Shown here: piece by piece, positions 28,561 to 38,100 of the stretch
Layout: each line of letters starts with the position of its first letter
How positions within the stretch are numbered: the stretch's first letter is position 1
Source of the DNA: Zoogloea oleivorans
GTDB taxonomy: Bacteria; Pseudomonadota; Gammaproteobacteria; Burkholderiales; Rhodocyclaceae
Direction of reading: 5' to 3'
DNA: 45,549 bases
Assembly (NCBI GenBank): GCA_030157785.1
Contig: JAOAUC010000044.1
Coordinates: 1 to 45,549, forward strand
Translations under genes and position numbers: made by a program
Notes under the pieces: generated by a model
The model's database searches: none
Told to the model about the DNA's origin: nothing
Seen by the model: only the letters and a program-made list of their open reading frames with translations

Positions 28561-29847
28561 TTAGCGCCCTTGAGCCGCGAACCAGGCGTCCGCCGTGGCG
28601 ATTGTGCTGTCGATGTCCGCCTCGGAGTGCGCGGCCGACACGAAGCCGGCCTCGAAGGCCGACGGCGCAAAGTAGTGGCCCGCATCCAGCATGTAGTGGA
28701 AGAAGCGGTTGAAGCTGTCCTTGTCCGAGCCCATCACATCCGCGTAGCTTTGCGGCACCGCCTTGGCAAAGTACAGCCCGAACATGCCGCCGACGGAATC
28801 CGCCGTGAACGTCACGCCGTGCTTTGCCGCCGACGCCTTCAGGCCGTCGACCAGACGGGTGGTGCGAGCGGTCAGCAGCTCATAGAAACCCGGCCGGGCG
28901 ATCTGGTTAAGGCTGGCCAGGCCGGCGGCAACGGCCACCGGGCTGCCGGACAGGGTACCGGCCTGGTACACGGCGCCCAGCGGAGCGATCTTCTGCATGA
29001 TGTCGCGACGGCCGCCGAAGGCGCCCACCGGCATGCCGCCACCGATCACCTTGCCCAGCGTCGTCAGATCCGGCGTGATGCCGAACAGACCCTGCACGCC
29101 CTTCGGGCCGACCCGGAAGCCGGTCATCACTTCGTCGTAGATCAGCACGGCGCCGTGCTCGGTACACAGACGGCGCAGCAGGTGCATGAACTCGGCCGAC
29201 GGCTTGATGAGGTTCATGTTGCCGGCGATCGGCTCGATGATCACGCAGGCGATGGCATCGCCCTTCTCCTTGAAGGTTTCTTCAAGCTGGGCCGGGTTGT
29301 TGTAGTCGAGCACGATGGTGTGCTTGGCAAAATCTTCCGGCACGCCGGCCGAGGACGGGTTGCCGAAGGTCAGGAGGCCGGAGCCGGCCTTGACCAGCAG
29401 GCTGTCGGCGTGGCCGTGATAGCAGCCCTCGAACTTGATGATCGCATCGCGGCCGGTGAAGCCCCGCGCCAGGCGGATCGCGCTCATCGTCGCTTCGGTG
29501 CCGCTGGAAACCAGGCGCACCATTTCCATGCTCGGCAGCAGTTCGCAGAGGCGCTCGGCCATGTCGATCTCGCGCTCGGTCGGAGCGCCAAAGGACAGGC
29601 CATCAAGGGCCGCTGCACGCACCGCTTCGACCACCACCGGGTCGGCGTGGCCGAGGATCGCCGGCCCCCATGAGCCCACGTAGTCCAGGTACTCCTTGCC
29701 ATCGGCGTCCCACACCCGGGCGCCCAGCGCCTTCTTGAGGAAACGCGGCGTACCGCCCACCGAACGGAAGGCCCGGACCGGCGAGTTAACGCCACCGGGA
29801 ATGGTGCGCTGGGCGCGGGCAAAGAGTTCTTCGTTGCGACTGGTCAT
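28561..29847 (-). CDS. hemL: Glutamate-1-semialdehyde 2,1-aminomutase
   Basis: HemL uses pyridoxal/pyridoxamine phosphate to turn glutamate-1-semialdehyde into 5-aminolevulinate, the first committed tetrapyrrole precursor. The 428-residue protein matches the family length. Signatures are the N-terminal [17 protein letters not shown], the cofactor-binding [16 protein letters not shown] near residue 120, [13 protein letters not shown] near 240, and the PLP lysine Lys266 in [15 protein letters not shown] chose ATG at 29847, which gives [13 protein letters not shown]; a TTG eight codons earlier overlaps the end of thiE and is less likely. It is the last gene of thiD-thiE-hemL and faces mgtE. Confidence 0.96.
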   Translation of the reverse strand: MTSRNEELFARAQRTIPGGVNSPVRAFRSVGGTPRFLKKALGARVWDADGKEYLDYVGSWGPAILGHADPVVVEAVRAAALDGLSFGAPTEREIDMAERLCELLPSMEMVRLVSSGTEATMSAIRLARGFTGRDAIIKFEGCYHGHADSLLVKAGSGLLTFGNPSSAGVPEDFAKHTIVLDYNNPAQLEETFKEKGDAIACVIIEPIAGNMNLIKPSAEFMHLLRRLCTEHGAVLIYDEVMTGFRVGPKGVQGLFGITPDLTTLGKVIGGGMPVGAFGGRRDIMQKIAPLGAVYQAGTLSGSPVAVAAGLASLNQIARPGFYELLTARTTRLVDGLKASAAKHGVTFTADSVGGMFGLYFAKAVPQSYADVMGSDKDSFNRFFHYMLDAGHYFAPSAFEAGFVSAAHSEADIDSTIATADAWFAAQGR

Positions 29848-29867
29848 GCTGGGAGCTTTCTGATTGG

Positions 29868-30482
29868 TCAATCGAACAGCCCGGCATAGGCCGCCGCACG
29901 GGCAGCCGGGTCGGGCGCAGAAAATACGTCGCTGATCACGGCGAGCTGGTCGGCTCCGGCGTCGATCAGCAAACGGGCGTTATCGAGGGTGATGCCGCCG
30001 ATGGCGACCACCGGCAGACCGAACTCGCGCTTGGCCCGCGTCAACATGTCGAGGGGCGCCAGCGTTGCGTCAGGCTTGCTGGACGAAGGATACATGGCCC
30101 CAAAGGCGAGGTAGTCGACGCCGGCAGCCGCACCGGCAACGGCCCGCGGCCATTCGCCGTAGCAACTCACCCCAAGAATGCGGTCCGGGCCGAGGGCCTT
30201 CCGGGCCGGCGCCGGATCGCCGTCGTCACGCCCCAGATGGGCGCCATCGGCACCGATCTCCAGCGCCAGCGGCAGGTCGTCGTTGATGATCAGCGGCACC
30301 CCGGCAGCGCGACAGATTTCCAGCAGGCGCAGGGCCTGCTCGCGCCGCAGCGGGGCATCGGCAAGCTTGTTGCGGTACTGGACGAGAGCCGGACGGGACG
30401 GCAGCAGGGCGGCAATGGCCGCGACGAGCGCAGGCGTTTCGAGCCCGTCGGGGCTTACCAGATAGAGACCACGGCGCAACAT
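29868..30482 (-). CDS. thiE: Thiamine-phosphate synthase
   Basis: ThiE joins HMP-pyrophosphate and HET-phosphate to make thiamine phosphate. The 204-residue TIM-barrel protein has the family motifs: GLYLVSPDG at the start, [13 protein letters not shown] near residue 35, [21 protein letters not shown] around 64-84 (shown in part), a phosphate-binding stretch [14 protein letters not shown] near 125, and [20 protein letters not shown] near the end. The start ATG at 30482 lies three bases after the thiD stop. The downstream hemL begins 20 bases later, so the three genes form one unit. No TPP riboswitch was found upstream of the operon. Confidence 0.95.
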   Translation of the reverse strand: MLRRGLYLVSPDGLETPALVAAIAALLPSRPALVQYRNKLADAPLRREQALRLLEICRAAGVPLIINDDLPLALEIGADGAHLGRDDGDPAPARKALGPDRILGVSCYGEWPRAVAGAAAGVDYLAFGAMYPSSSKPDATLAPLDMLTRAKREFGLPVVAIGGITLDNARLLIDAGADQLAVISDVFSAPDPAARAAAYAGLFD

Positions 30483-30485
30483 CGG

Positions 30486-31325
30486 TCAGTGCCTCGTATT
30501 TGAGCCCTGATGGGCCCAGAAAAAACGGTTGGGTATCGATTGCCCCATACCGGGACGGAAGGATGCAGCCAGCGCCTGCCAGGTAAAGCCCTGGGCCTCG
30601 AAAACGGCCTCGGACATGTCGAGCCCGTGGGCCAGCGCAGCGGCGACGGCCGACGCCAGCGTGCACCCCGAACCGTGGTAGTTGGCAGGCAGGCGCTCCC
30701 AGGCATCGGCACGAATCACCCCGCCAATGCCGTACAGGGTATTCACCACCTGGGGCGTCTGGGCGTGGGAGCCGGTGATCAGCACGTACTCGCAGCCCAT
30801 GGTCATCAGCAGCGCGGCGCAATCGGGTAGCGTCCGGCCGTCGTGGTCTTCGCTATGGCAGGCGGCGAGGCGACGGGCCTCCATGGTGTTCGGGGTGATC
30901 ACCGTGGTCTGGGGAATGATGAGTTCCCGCAGGGCTTCGAGCATGGCATCCGAGGCGAGTTCGTCACCGCGGCCGGAAGCCACCACCGGATCGACGATCA
31001 CCGGAATGTGGGGATAGTCGGCAATGATCTCGGCAATCGCCGCGATGTTCTCGACACTCCCGAGCACGCCGAGCTTGAAAGCCTGCACCGGCATGTCTTC
31101 AAGCACGGCCCGCGCCTGCTCGGCGACAAAATCGGCATCGATCGGCAAGACATCCTCCACCCCGGCCGTATCCTGCACGGTGAGGGCGGTGATGACGCTC
31201 AGGGCGTGGCAACCCATGCCGGCCAGCGTCATGATGTCGGCCTGAATGCCGGCCCCACCAGTGGGGTCGGAAGCTGCAAAAACGAGGACGAGGGGCGGGG
31301 TGGGATCGTTGCGGTTTATAGTCAT
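30486..31325 (-). CDS. thiD: Hydroxymethylpyrimidine/phosphomethylpyrimidine kinase
   Basis: ThiD phosphorylates hydroxymethylpyrimidine twice to give the pyrophosphate used by ThiE. The 279-residue ribokinase-fold protein has the signature FAASDPTGGAGIQADI near residue 16, the substrate motif VVASGRGDEL near 115, the PNTMEARRL segment near 145, and the anion-hole catalytic GSGCTLASAVAAALAHG near 218. The ATG at 31325 is at the end of a 91-base space divergent to the rubredoxin gene; a minus-strand TAGAAT (complement of 31386-31391) could be its -10. The thiE start is three bases after its stop. Confidence 0.95.
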   Translation of the reverse strand: MTINRNDPTPPLVLVFAASDPTGGAGIQADIMTLAGMGCHALSVITALTVQDTAGVEDVLPIDADFVAEQARAVLEDMPVQAFKLGVLGSVENIAAIAEIIADYPHIPVIVDPVVASGRGDELASDAMLEALRELIIPQTTVITPNTMEARRLAACHSEDHDGRTLPDCAALLMTMGCEYVLITGSHAQTPQVVNTLYGIGGVIRADAWERLPANYHGSGCTLASAVAAALAHGLDMSEAVFEAQGFTWQALAASFRPGMGQSIPNRFFWAHQGSNTRH

Positions 31326-31416
31326 TGGGAAAGACGAGGACGCACAAATTTAACTGCGACTGCGCTACCATTCACGATCCAAGCGATTCTAGCCGAAATC
31401 AAAGCAACGCACCCAA

Positions 31417-31596
31417 ATGGCAAATTCCCGATACCAGACCTGGATGTGTCTGATCTGCGGTTATATCTACGACGAAGAAACCGGCTCCCCGGAAGAAGGC
31501 ATTCCCCCCGGCACGCGCTGGGAGGACATCCCCCCCAACTGGACCTGTCCCGAATGCGGCGCACGCAAGGACGACTTCGAAATGGTTGCCCTCTGA
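31417..31596 (+). CDS. Rubredoxin
   Basis: A 59-residue rubredoxin, a small iron protein that carries single electrons. Both iron-binding Cys pairs are present: CLICG at residues 11-15 and CPECG at 44-48, giving the Fe(Cys)4 site. The core GYIYDEETGSPEEGIPPGT and the loop WEDIPPNWTCPECG are classic. The ATG at 31417 begins MANSRYQTWMC. It lies 70 bases before pilG on the same strand and divergent from thiD, an order common in beta-proteobacteria. It has no known part in pilus control; co-location may reflect operon packing. The gene is short and easily missed. Confidence 0.95.
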   Translation: MANSRYQTWMCLICGYIYDEETGSPEEGIPPGTRWEDIPPNWTCPECGARKDDFEMVAL

Positions 31597-31666
31597 AAGC
31601 CCGCGACATTAACAACGGCACAGTACGCGTCGGATTTCCCATCAGAACGGCCACCGGAGGATCAAG

Positions 31667-32059
31667 GTGAATCTCAGCGGAATCAAGGTCATGGTCATCG
31701 ATGACAGCAACACCATCCGCCGCAGTGCCGAGATCTTTCTCGCCCAGGCCGGATGCCAGGTGGTGCTTGCCGAAGACGGCTTCGACGCGCTGTCCAAAAT
31801 CGCCGACCATGCGCCCGACCTGATCTTCGTGGACATCATGATGCCGCGTCTCGACGGCTACCAGACCTGTGCGCTGATCAAGAAAAACGCCCGCCTCAAG
31901 TCCACGCCAGTCATCATGCTGTCCTCCAAGGACGGGCTTTTCGACAGGGCCCGCGGCCGCCTCGCCGGTTCGGACGAATACCTCACCAAACCTTTCACGA
32001 AAGAAAGCTTGTTGCGCTCTGTGGCCAGCCACACCCGGCAGGCTTCCGCGAACGACTGA
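31667..32059 (+). CDS. pilG: Twitching-motility response regulator PilG
   Basis: A 130-residue single-domain CheY-like receiver. Acidic pocket and phospho-acceptor are visible: VMVIDDSNTIRRS at residues 8-20, the phosphorylated Asp in LIFVDIMMPRLDG near 56, the Thr/Ser switch region VIMLSSKDG near 85, and the conserved Lys in YLTKPF near 108. In the Pil-Chp pathway PilG promotes pilus extension under control of the kinase ChpA. The start is GTG at 31667, with a strong GGAGG seven bases upstream. pilH follows after 19 bases. Its placement directly before pilH-pilI-pilJ-chpA identifies it as PilG rather than another CheY. Confidence 0.93.
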   Translation: MNLSGIKVMVIDDSNTIRRSAEIFLAQAGCQVVLAEDGFDALSKIADHAPDLIFVDIMMPRLDGYQTCALIKKNARLKSTPVIMLSSKDGLFDRARGRLAGSDEYLTKPFTKESLLRSVASHTRQASAND

Positions 32060-32078
32060 CAGCAAGAGACGCGCACCC

Positions 32079-32444
32079 ATGCCGATCAAGAAAATCCTCG
32101 TCGTAGACGACTCCCCGACCGAACGGCTTGCCCTGTCGGAAGTGCTGGTCAAAAACGGCTACCAGGTAGTCACCGCAGAAAGCGGTGAGGAAGCAGTGAT
32201 CAAGAGCAAGAGCGAACAGCCGGACCTGATCCTGATGGACGTGGTCATGCCCGGCACCAATGGTTACCAAGCCACCCGCACGATCGTACGCGACGAGGCC
32301 ACCCGCGACATCCCGGTGATCATCTGCACCAGCAAGGGCCTCGAAACCGACAAGATCTGGGGCATGCGCCAAGGCGCCTTCGACTACATGGTCAAGCCCC
32401 TCGATCACGCGGTGCTGCTCGACAAGATCCGGGCCCTGAGCTGA
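32079..32444 (+). CDS. pilH: Twitching-motility response regulator PilH
   Basis: A 121-residue CheY-like receiver, the second regulator of the Pil-Chp system, thought to act on pilus retraction or as phosphate sink. It has the acidic pair in ILVVDDSPTERLALSE (about residues 7-20), the phospho-acceptor Asp in LILMDVVMPGTNGYQ near 52, VIICTSKGLE near 80 and the Lys in YMVKPLDH near 105. The WGMRQGAFDY stretch is typical of PilH rather than PilG. ATG at 32079 follows the pilG stop by 19 bases, with AAGAGA as weak ribosome-binding site, and pilI starts seven bases after its stop. Confidence 0.93.
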   Translation: MPIKKILVVDDSPTERLALSEVLVKNGYQVVTAESGEEAVIKSKSEQPDLILMDVVMPGTNGYQATRTIVRDEATRDIPVIICTSKGLETDKIWGMRQGAFDYMVKPLDHAVLLDKIRALS

Positions 32445-32451
32445 GCATCCC

Positions 32452-32967
32452 ATGGCAAAACGGATCAGCCTCCACGAGTTCCAGGCCGGCCTTGCCAAGC
32501 GGCTTGCCGAAGCCAAGGACAACCGTGCCTCGGCACTGCTGGCGGTACAGGCCGGCAACCGCAACTGGCTCCTCGACCTGACCGAGGCTGGCGAAATCCT
32601 TTCCGTACCGCCCCTTGCCCCTGTCCCGCTGACCCACCACTGGTTCCGCGGCCTGGCCAGCGTCCGTGGCAACCTCTTCGGGGTGGTCGACTTTGCCGCC
32701 TTTCATGGCGATGCCCCCATCGCCCCAGTCGGCCATGCGCGCCTGCTGCTGGTCGGCGCCAAACACAACCTGAACTGCGCCCTGCTCGTTACGCGGGCGC
32801 TGGGCCTGCGTTCCATCGAAGACTTCGAGCCCCTGAAAGCGCCTTCCGATGCAGAACAGCCGTGGATCGGCGAACAGGTAAAGGACGCCCGCGGCACCCC
32901 GTGGACCCGGCTCAAAGTCGCAGATCTGCTGAATCACGCGCGTTTTCTGGACGCCGCTCAATCATGA
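32452..32967 (+). CDS. pilI: CheW-like adaptor PilI
   Basis: A 171-residue CheW-domain protein that couples the chemoreceptor PilJ to the kinase ChpA. It has the CheW fold across about residues 30-165, with the receptor-contact region [20 protein letters not shown] near 65-82 and a late strand near [17 protein letters not shown]. No transmembrane segment or other domain is present. The ATG at 32452 is seven bases after pilH. PilJ follows after 49 bases with a GAAGAGGAA ribosome-binding site. Confidence 0.9.
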   Translation: MAKRISLHEFQAGLAKRLAEAKDNRASALLAVQAGNRNWLLDLTEAGEILSVPPLAPVPLTHHWFRGLASVRGNLFGVVDFAAFHGDAPIAPVGHARLLLVGAKHNLNCALLVTRALGLRSIEDFEPLKAPSDAEQPWIGEQVKDARGTPWTRLKVADLLNHARFLDAAQS

Positions 32968-33016
32968 AAAACAACTCGGGAGGAGCAGCGAGCCCCGCTC
33001 GCTGAAGAGGAACAAC

Positions 33017-35140
33017 ATGGCATTCAAGCTACCGGGACTGTCGCTGGGCAGCAGTAAATCGGCCTCCACCAACGTGGATACGATTCTTGAATCCGGCGAG
33101 GGCGCACCCGCAAGTGCCACCCTCCCCTTTCTCGCCGGCAAAAGCGCCGCCGAGCAGTTGCGCCTTCTGCGCGTTCCCTTCCTGATTTTCGCGGTACTGA
33201 CCGGCGCCTTCGTGCTCTACCAGATCCGGGTCAGCAGCTTCGGCACGGCTTACGTCACCGCCGCCGGCCAGATGCGCACCCTTTCCCAGCAGCTCGCCAA
33301 GGCCAGCCAGCTGACCCTGCAGGGCGACACCACGGCCTTCGGCGAACTGAAAAGCAGCCGCGAACAGTTCAATACCCTGCTCGAATCCGTTACCAACGGC
33401 GGCGACGTGAACGGTACCAGCGTGCCCGGCAACGCCAGCGCCGCCCAGGACGAACTCGCCGCCGTCACCGAACTCTGGAAGGTCACCGACAAGGACGCCA
33501 CCAACCTGCTGGGCCAGGAGAAAAACCTCGCCAACCTGGGCAAGGCCGTGGGCACCATCAACACCAAGAACCCGCAACTGCTCGAACTCTCCGAACAGGT
33601 CGCCGCCCTCAAGCTGCAAGGCGGCGCCTCGGCCCGCGAGATCGCCATCGCCAACCAGGTGGTGATGCTCACCCAGCGGATCGCCAAGAACGCCAACGCC
33701 CTGCTGGTCGCCAACGCCATCGACCCCGAAGTCGCCTTCCTCCTGGGCAAGGACACCAACACCTTCCGCGAACAGATCGAACAGCTCCAGAAGATGACCG
33801 CCGACGGCAGCGATGCCAAGGCCAAGCTCGTCGAACTGGAAAGCGTCAGCAAGGACAACCTGGCTTCGGTCACCGCCATCCTCGGCAGCATCCAGCTCCT
33901 CGTGCAGGCCAAGCAGGCCGGCAGCCACATTTTCCAGAACTCCGGCCCCCTCCTCGAGAAAACCACCGCGCTGGCCGAAAGTTATTCCCGCGGCTACACC
34001 GGTTTCTTCACCTGGGTCAGCCTCGCGATCATCCTCTGTGCGCTGCTCGCCCTGGTCTGTCTGGCGCTGATGGCCAAGACCTACAACGACGACATCGCCC
34101 GCCGCCGCCAGGCGGCCGAACGCCTGCGGGAAAACGCCGAAGCCGAACGCAACAGCACCCAGCAGGCCATCCTGCGGCTGATGAACGAAATGGGCGACCT
34201 GGCCGACGGCGACCTTACCGTGCGCGCCACCGTCACCGAAGACATCACCGGCGCGATTGCCGACTCGGTGAACTACACGATTGAAGAACTCTCCGTTCTC
34301 GTGCGCCGCATCAACGACGCCGCCCTGCGCGTAACCAGCGCCACCGAATCGGCCCAGCGCACCTCCGACGAGCTGCTCTCATCCACGGAGCGCCAGTCCC
34401 AGGAACTCCGCCTCGCTGGCGAAACCGCCCAGAGCATGGCGAGTTCGATGAGTGCTGCGTCCGAAGATGCACTGCAGTCCGCCCACGTGGCCCGTCGCTC
34501 CCTTGAAGCCGCCCAGAAGGGCGCCGCCGCGGTGGAAGACACCATCAAGGGCATGAACGACATCCGCGAGAAAATCCAGGAAACCTCCAAGCGCATCAAG
34601 CGCCTGGGCGAATCGTCCCAGGAGATCGGTGAAATCGTCGAACTGATTTCCGACATTACCGAACAGACCAACGTGCTCGCCCTCAACGCAGCCATCCAGG
34701 CCGCCTCTGCCGGCGAAGCCGGCCGCGGCTTCTCGGTGGTTGCCGAAGAAGTGCAGCGCCTTGCCGAACGTTCCGCCGAAGCCACCAAACAGATCGGCGC
34801 GATCGTGAAAACCATTCAGACCGACACCGGAGACGCCGTGACCGCCATGGAAAACGCCACCCGCGACGTGGTGGACGGTGCCCGGCTGTCCGAAACCGCC
34901 GGCCAGGAACTCGCCGAAATCGAACGTGTTTCCGCCGAAACCGCCGAACTGATCGAACGCATCTCCGTCAGCACCGAAATCCAGGCCAAGGCCGCAACCC
35001 AGGTGGCCGAAAAGATGAAAGGCATTCTTGCCATCACCGACCGCACCACCACCGGCACCCAGCAAACCGCCGTCTCAATTGGCGAGCTGGCTGACCTGGC
35101 AGTAGAACTCAAGGGTTCGGTCTCCGGCTTCAAGGTCTGA
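33017..35140 (+). CDS. pilJ: Methyl-accepting chemoreceptor PilJ
   Basis: A 707-residue inner-membrane chemoreceptor of the Pil-Chp system. A transmembrane segment lies at about residues 53-72 ([18 protein letters not shown]), followed by a periplasmic region of about 255 residues containing PilJ-type helices ([15 protein letters not shown]). A second segment at about 330-352 ([19 protein letters not shown]) leads to a HAMP-like linker and the signalling coiled coil, whose tip [20 protein letters not shown] lies near 551-570. In Pseudomonas it senses surface contact or type IV pilus state. No PilK methyltransferase gene lies between it and chpA. The gap to chpA is 55 bases. Confidence 0.94.
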   Translation: MAFKLPGLSLGSSKSASTNVDTILESGEGAPASATLPFLAGKSAAEQLRLLRVPFLIFAVLTGAFVLYQIRVSSFGTAYVTAAGQMRTLSQQLAKASQLTLQGDTTAFGELKSSREQFNTLLESVTNGGDVNGTSVPGNASAAQDELAAVTELWKVTDKDATNLLGQEKNLANLGKAVGTINTKNPQLLELSEQVAALKLQGGASAREIAIANQVVMLTQRIAKNANALLVANAIDPEVAFLLGKDTNTFREQIEQLQKMTADGSDAKAKLVELESVSKDNLASVTAILGSIQLLVQAKQAGSHIFQNSGPLLEKTTALAESYSRGYTGFFTWVSLAIILCALLALVCLALMAKTYNDDIARRRQAAERLRENAEAERNSTQQAILRLMNEMGDLADGDLTVRATVTEDITGAIADSVNYTIEELSVLVRRINDAALRVTSATESAQRTSDELLSSTERQSQELRLAGETAQSMASSMSAASEDALQSAHVARRSLEAAQKGAAAVEDTIKGMNDIREKIQETSKRIKRLGESSQEIGEIVELISDITEQTNVLALNAAIQAASAGEAGRGFSVVAEEVQRLAERSAEATKQIGAIVKTIQTDTGDAVTAMENATRDVVDGARLSETAGQELAEIERVSAETAELIERISVSTEIQAKAATQVAEKMKGILAITDRTTTGTQQTAVSIGELADLAVELKGSVSGFKV

Positions 35141-35195
35141 GCCCGGCACACCGCCCTTCCCCCGATCTGGAACGGATTCCGACCACGTACCACTG

Positions 35196-38100
35196 ATGAG
35201 CTCAGCACATGAACTCGACCTGGGTCCGCTGACCTGGGTCAAAGGCGAGATCGACCTGGCCCTCGAAAGGGCCGCGACTGCGCTCGCCGAAGCCGGGACG
35301 GCCCCGGACAGCCTTGGCCGGATCAAGTTTGCCCAGACCCATCTGCACCAGGCCCACGGCGCGCTGTCGATCGTCGGGCTAGACGGCCTGACCCAGTTTT
35401 CCGAGCAACTCGACCGCCTGCTCGGCGAACTGGCCGGCGGGCAGGTGGACTTCACGCCCGAGGTGGCCAGGCTGGCAGCGCGCTGCATCGCCGCCGTCGG
35501 CAACTATCTCGAAGAGCTGACCCGCGGTCAGCCGGATCAGGCCCTGCGCCTCTTCAAGCTCTACGCCGAGCTCGCCGCTGCCCGCAAGCTCGAGCCGCCC
35601 AGCCCCAGCGAACTGTTCTTCCCCGATCTGTCCCTGCGCCCGACCTTCACCACGCCAGCCGATGGCAGTGAAGATCCCAAGCGCCTGCGCGCCCTGCGGG
35701 GACGCTTCGAAAGAGGCCTGCTCAAGTGGTTCCGCAACGGCCAGGATCCGGCCGGTCCCCAGGAGATGCGCGAAGCGGTTGCCGGAATCGACAGCCTCCA
35801 GGGCATTCCCGCCTCCCGCGCCTTCTGGTTTGCCGCCACAGCCTTCTTCGACGCCCTCGGACAGCAGGCCATTCCGGTGGATGCCGCCACCAAACGCCTG
35901 TGCGGCCGCATCGACGGCCAGATGCGCCGGGTCATGGAAGGCTCGGGCATCGTTGCCGAACGCCTCATGCGCGACGTGCTCTATCACGTGGCCATCGCCT
36001 CAGCCCAGTCACCGGCCATCGGCGTGATCCGCTCGACCTACGGGCTGGAACACCTGATTCCGGCCGGCGACCGCCGGGTCAGCGATATGCCCCTCGCCCC
36101 GGTCCTGCGCAAACTGCGCGACGGACTCTCCGACGCCAAGGAAGCCTGGAGCCAGTTTTCCAGGGGCAGCGCCATCGGGCTGCCACGTTTCCAGGATGCC
36201 ATTGCACCCCTCGGCCTGCTGGCCCAAACCCTTGGCCACCAGGAAGTCTCCGCACTGCTGGCGGCGCTCGATGACATGGCCCGCTGGCTGCGCCAGGACC
36301 CGCTGCAGCTCACCGAAGCCCTGTCGATGGACGTGGCCACGACCATGCTGCTGGTGGACTCGCGCGTCGACGCCCACGAACCGGCCACTCGCCGTGACGA
36401 CGCCCAGATCGGCCTCGTTCTCGAACGCCTGAAGGCCCACCAGCGCGGCGAACGACTCACCCCCCTGTCGATTGCCGAGCCCGAATCCCAGTCCCGCCAG
36501 GTCGGCCGCCAGCTCGCCCACGAGATCCGCGCCTCCCTGGCCGAAGTCGAACAAAGCCTCGACAGCTTCTTCCGGGCCCCAAGCCGCATCGACATCCTCG
36601 GCTCCGTCCGTGCCCCTCTCAAGCAGATCGAGGGCGCCCTGTCGGTCATGAACGAAGATGGCGCCCTGCGCCTGCTTCAGGACGCCGCCGGCCGCATCGG
36701 TGCACTGTCGTCCGCCAACGAAACCGACGTCGGCGCCTTCGAGGAAATCGCCCACCGGCTGTCGGCCCTTGGCGTGTACATCGACGCCCTGCAGCACGGC
36801 CCTGCCGACCTGGAGCGCATTCTGCGCCCCGACGCCGGCCAGGAAGCGCCGTCCACGGCCAGCATCGAATCCGAACTGCCCCAGCAGAAGCGCGACACCG
36901 CCGCCCTGGCTGCCGCCCTCAAGGACAACCCGGACGACTTCGGCCTGCGCACCGAACTCCAGCTCAACCTCGAAAGCCTGCGCCAGGACGCATCCCTGAC
37001 CGCCGACCTCGAACTCGAAAAGCAGGCCCGCCAGGCACTCACGATGCTCGACGCCGGCGAGCTGTTCAGCGATGCCGAGCCCATCACTGCCGCTGCCGAA
37101 ACCCCCGCGCTGTCCCCCGAGGCCAGCCGCCTGCTGGACGCCAGCGCCGAAGAAATCGACGCCGAACTGCTGTCCATCTTCATCGAGGAAGCCGTCGACG
37201 TCCGTGCCGCCATTGCCAGCAACCTGGCTCTGCTCGAACAGAACCCCCACGATGTGGACGTTCTCACCACCCTGCGGCGCAGCTTCCACACACTCAAGGG
37301 CAGCGGCCGCATGGTCGGCCTCAAGGATTTCGGTGAAGCCGCCTGGGGTCTGGAGCAGACCCTCAACCACTGGCTGCGCCTCGAGCTGCCGGTCTCCGAT
37401 GCGCTTCTCGCCCTCATCGGCAACGCCCACGAAGTCTTTTCCGCCTGGATCGACCAGCTGCAGGCCGGTGCCGGCACCCAGAAAGACGTGCGCCCCCTGA
37501 TTGCCGAGGCCGAGCGACTGCGCAGCGAAGAAGAACAAGAAGAGGCAACGACGCCCCCCGCACCGGCTGCGAAGGTCGAGCCGGCACCGGAAGTCGAGTT
37601 CGCACTTGATGAAACCGTCGTTGAAGCACCGCAGGAATTCGACCTTGAAGCGTCGATCTCCCTGCCCGACTTCGACCTCACCGAACCTGAGCCGGAAGCC
37701 CGCCAGAGTGCGGCCCCCGCAGCGCAGAATCTCGCCGACGAGCTCGATCTCGACTTCCCCGAGATCAGCTTTGCCGATGTACCACCCGTTCTGGCTGAGC
37801 CCGAAGCGCTGGAGATCGAGGAAACCATCCCTCTTGACGCAAGGGACGTCGCACCCGGCCCTTTCCCGCTGAGCTTCGAGCTGCCCATCGACGAATTCCC
37901 CTTCGAAGCCCCCCTGGACGAGGAAACGCCGGTCGACGACACAGTAGCCGACCTGGAAGCGATCGAGCTTGGCGATGTTCCTGCCCAGCCCGAGGAAGAC
38001 CTCGACGAGACCATCAGCGCCCTCGAAAGCACCTCCGAACTATCGGACGACTTCCATTACGCCGACGAACTCATTGTCGACGAGGCGCTCCCCCTGCCCC

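Noticed and set aside
26121..28685. 854-codon minus-strand frame opposite ubiH and mgtE
   Set aside because: Crosses two well-supported plus-strand genes and the REP element; no recognisable domain.
31326..31416. Possible TPP riboswitch upstream of thiD
   Set aside because: The leader is short and no CTGAGA-type core or paired stems of the TPP aptamer were found.
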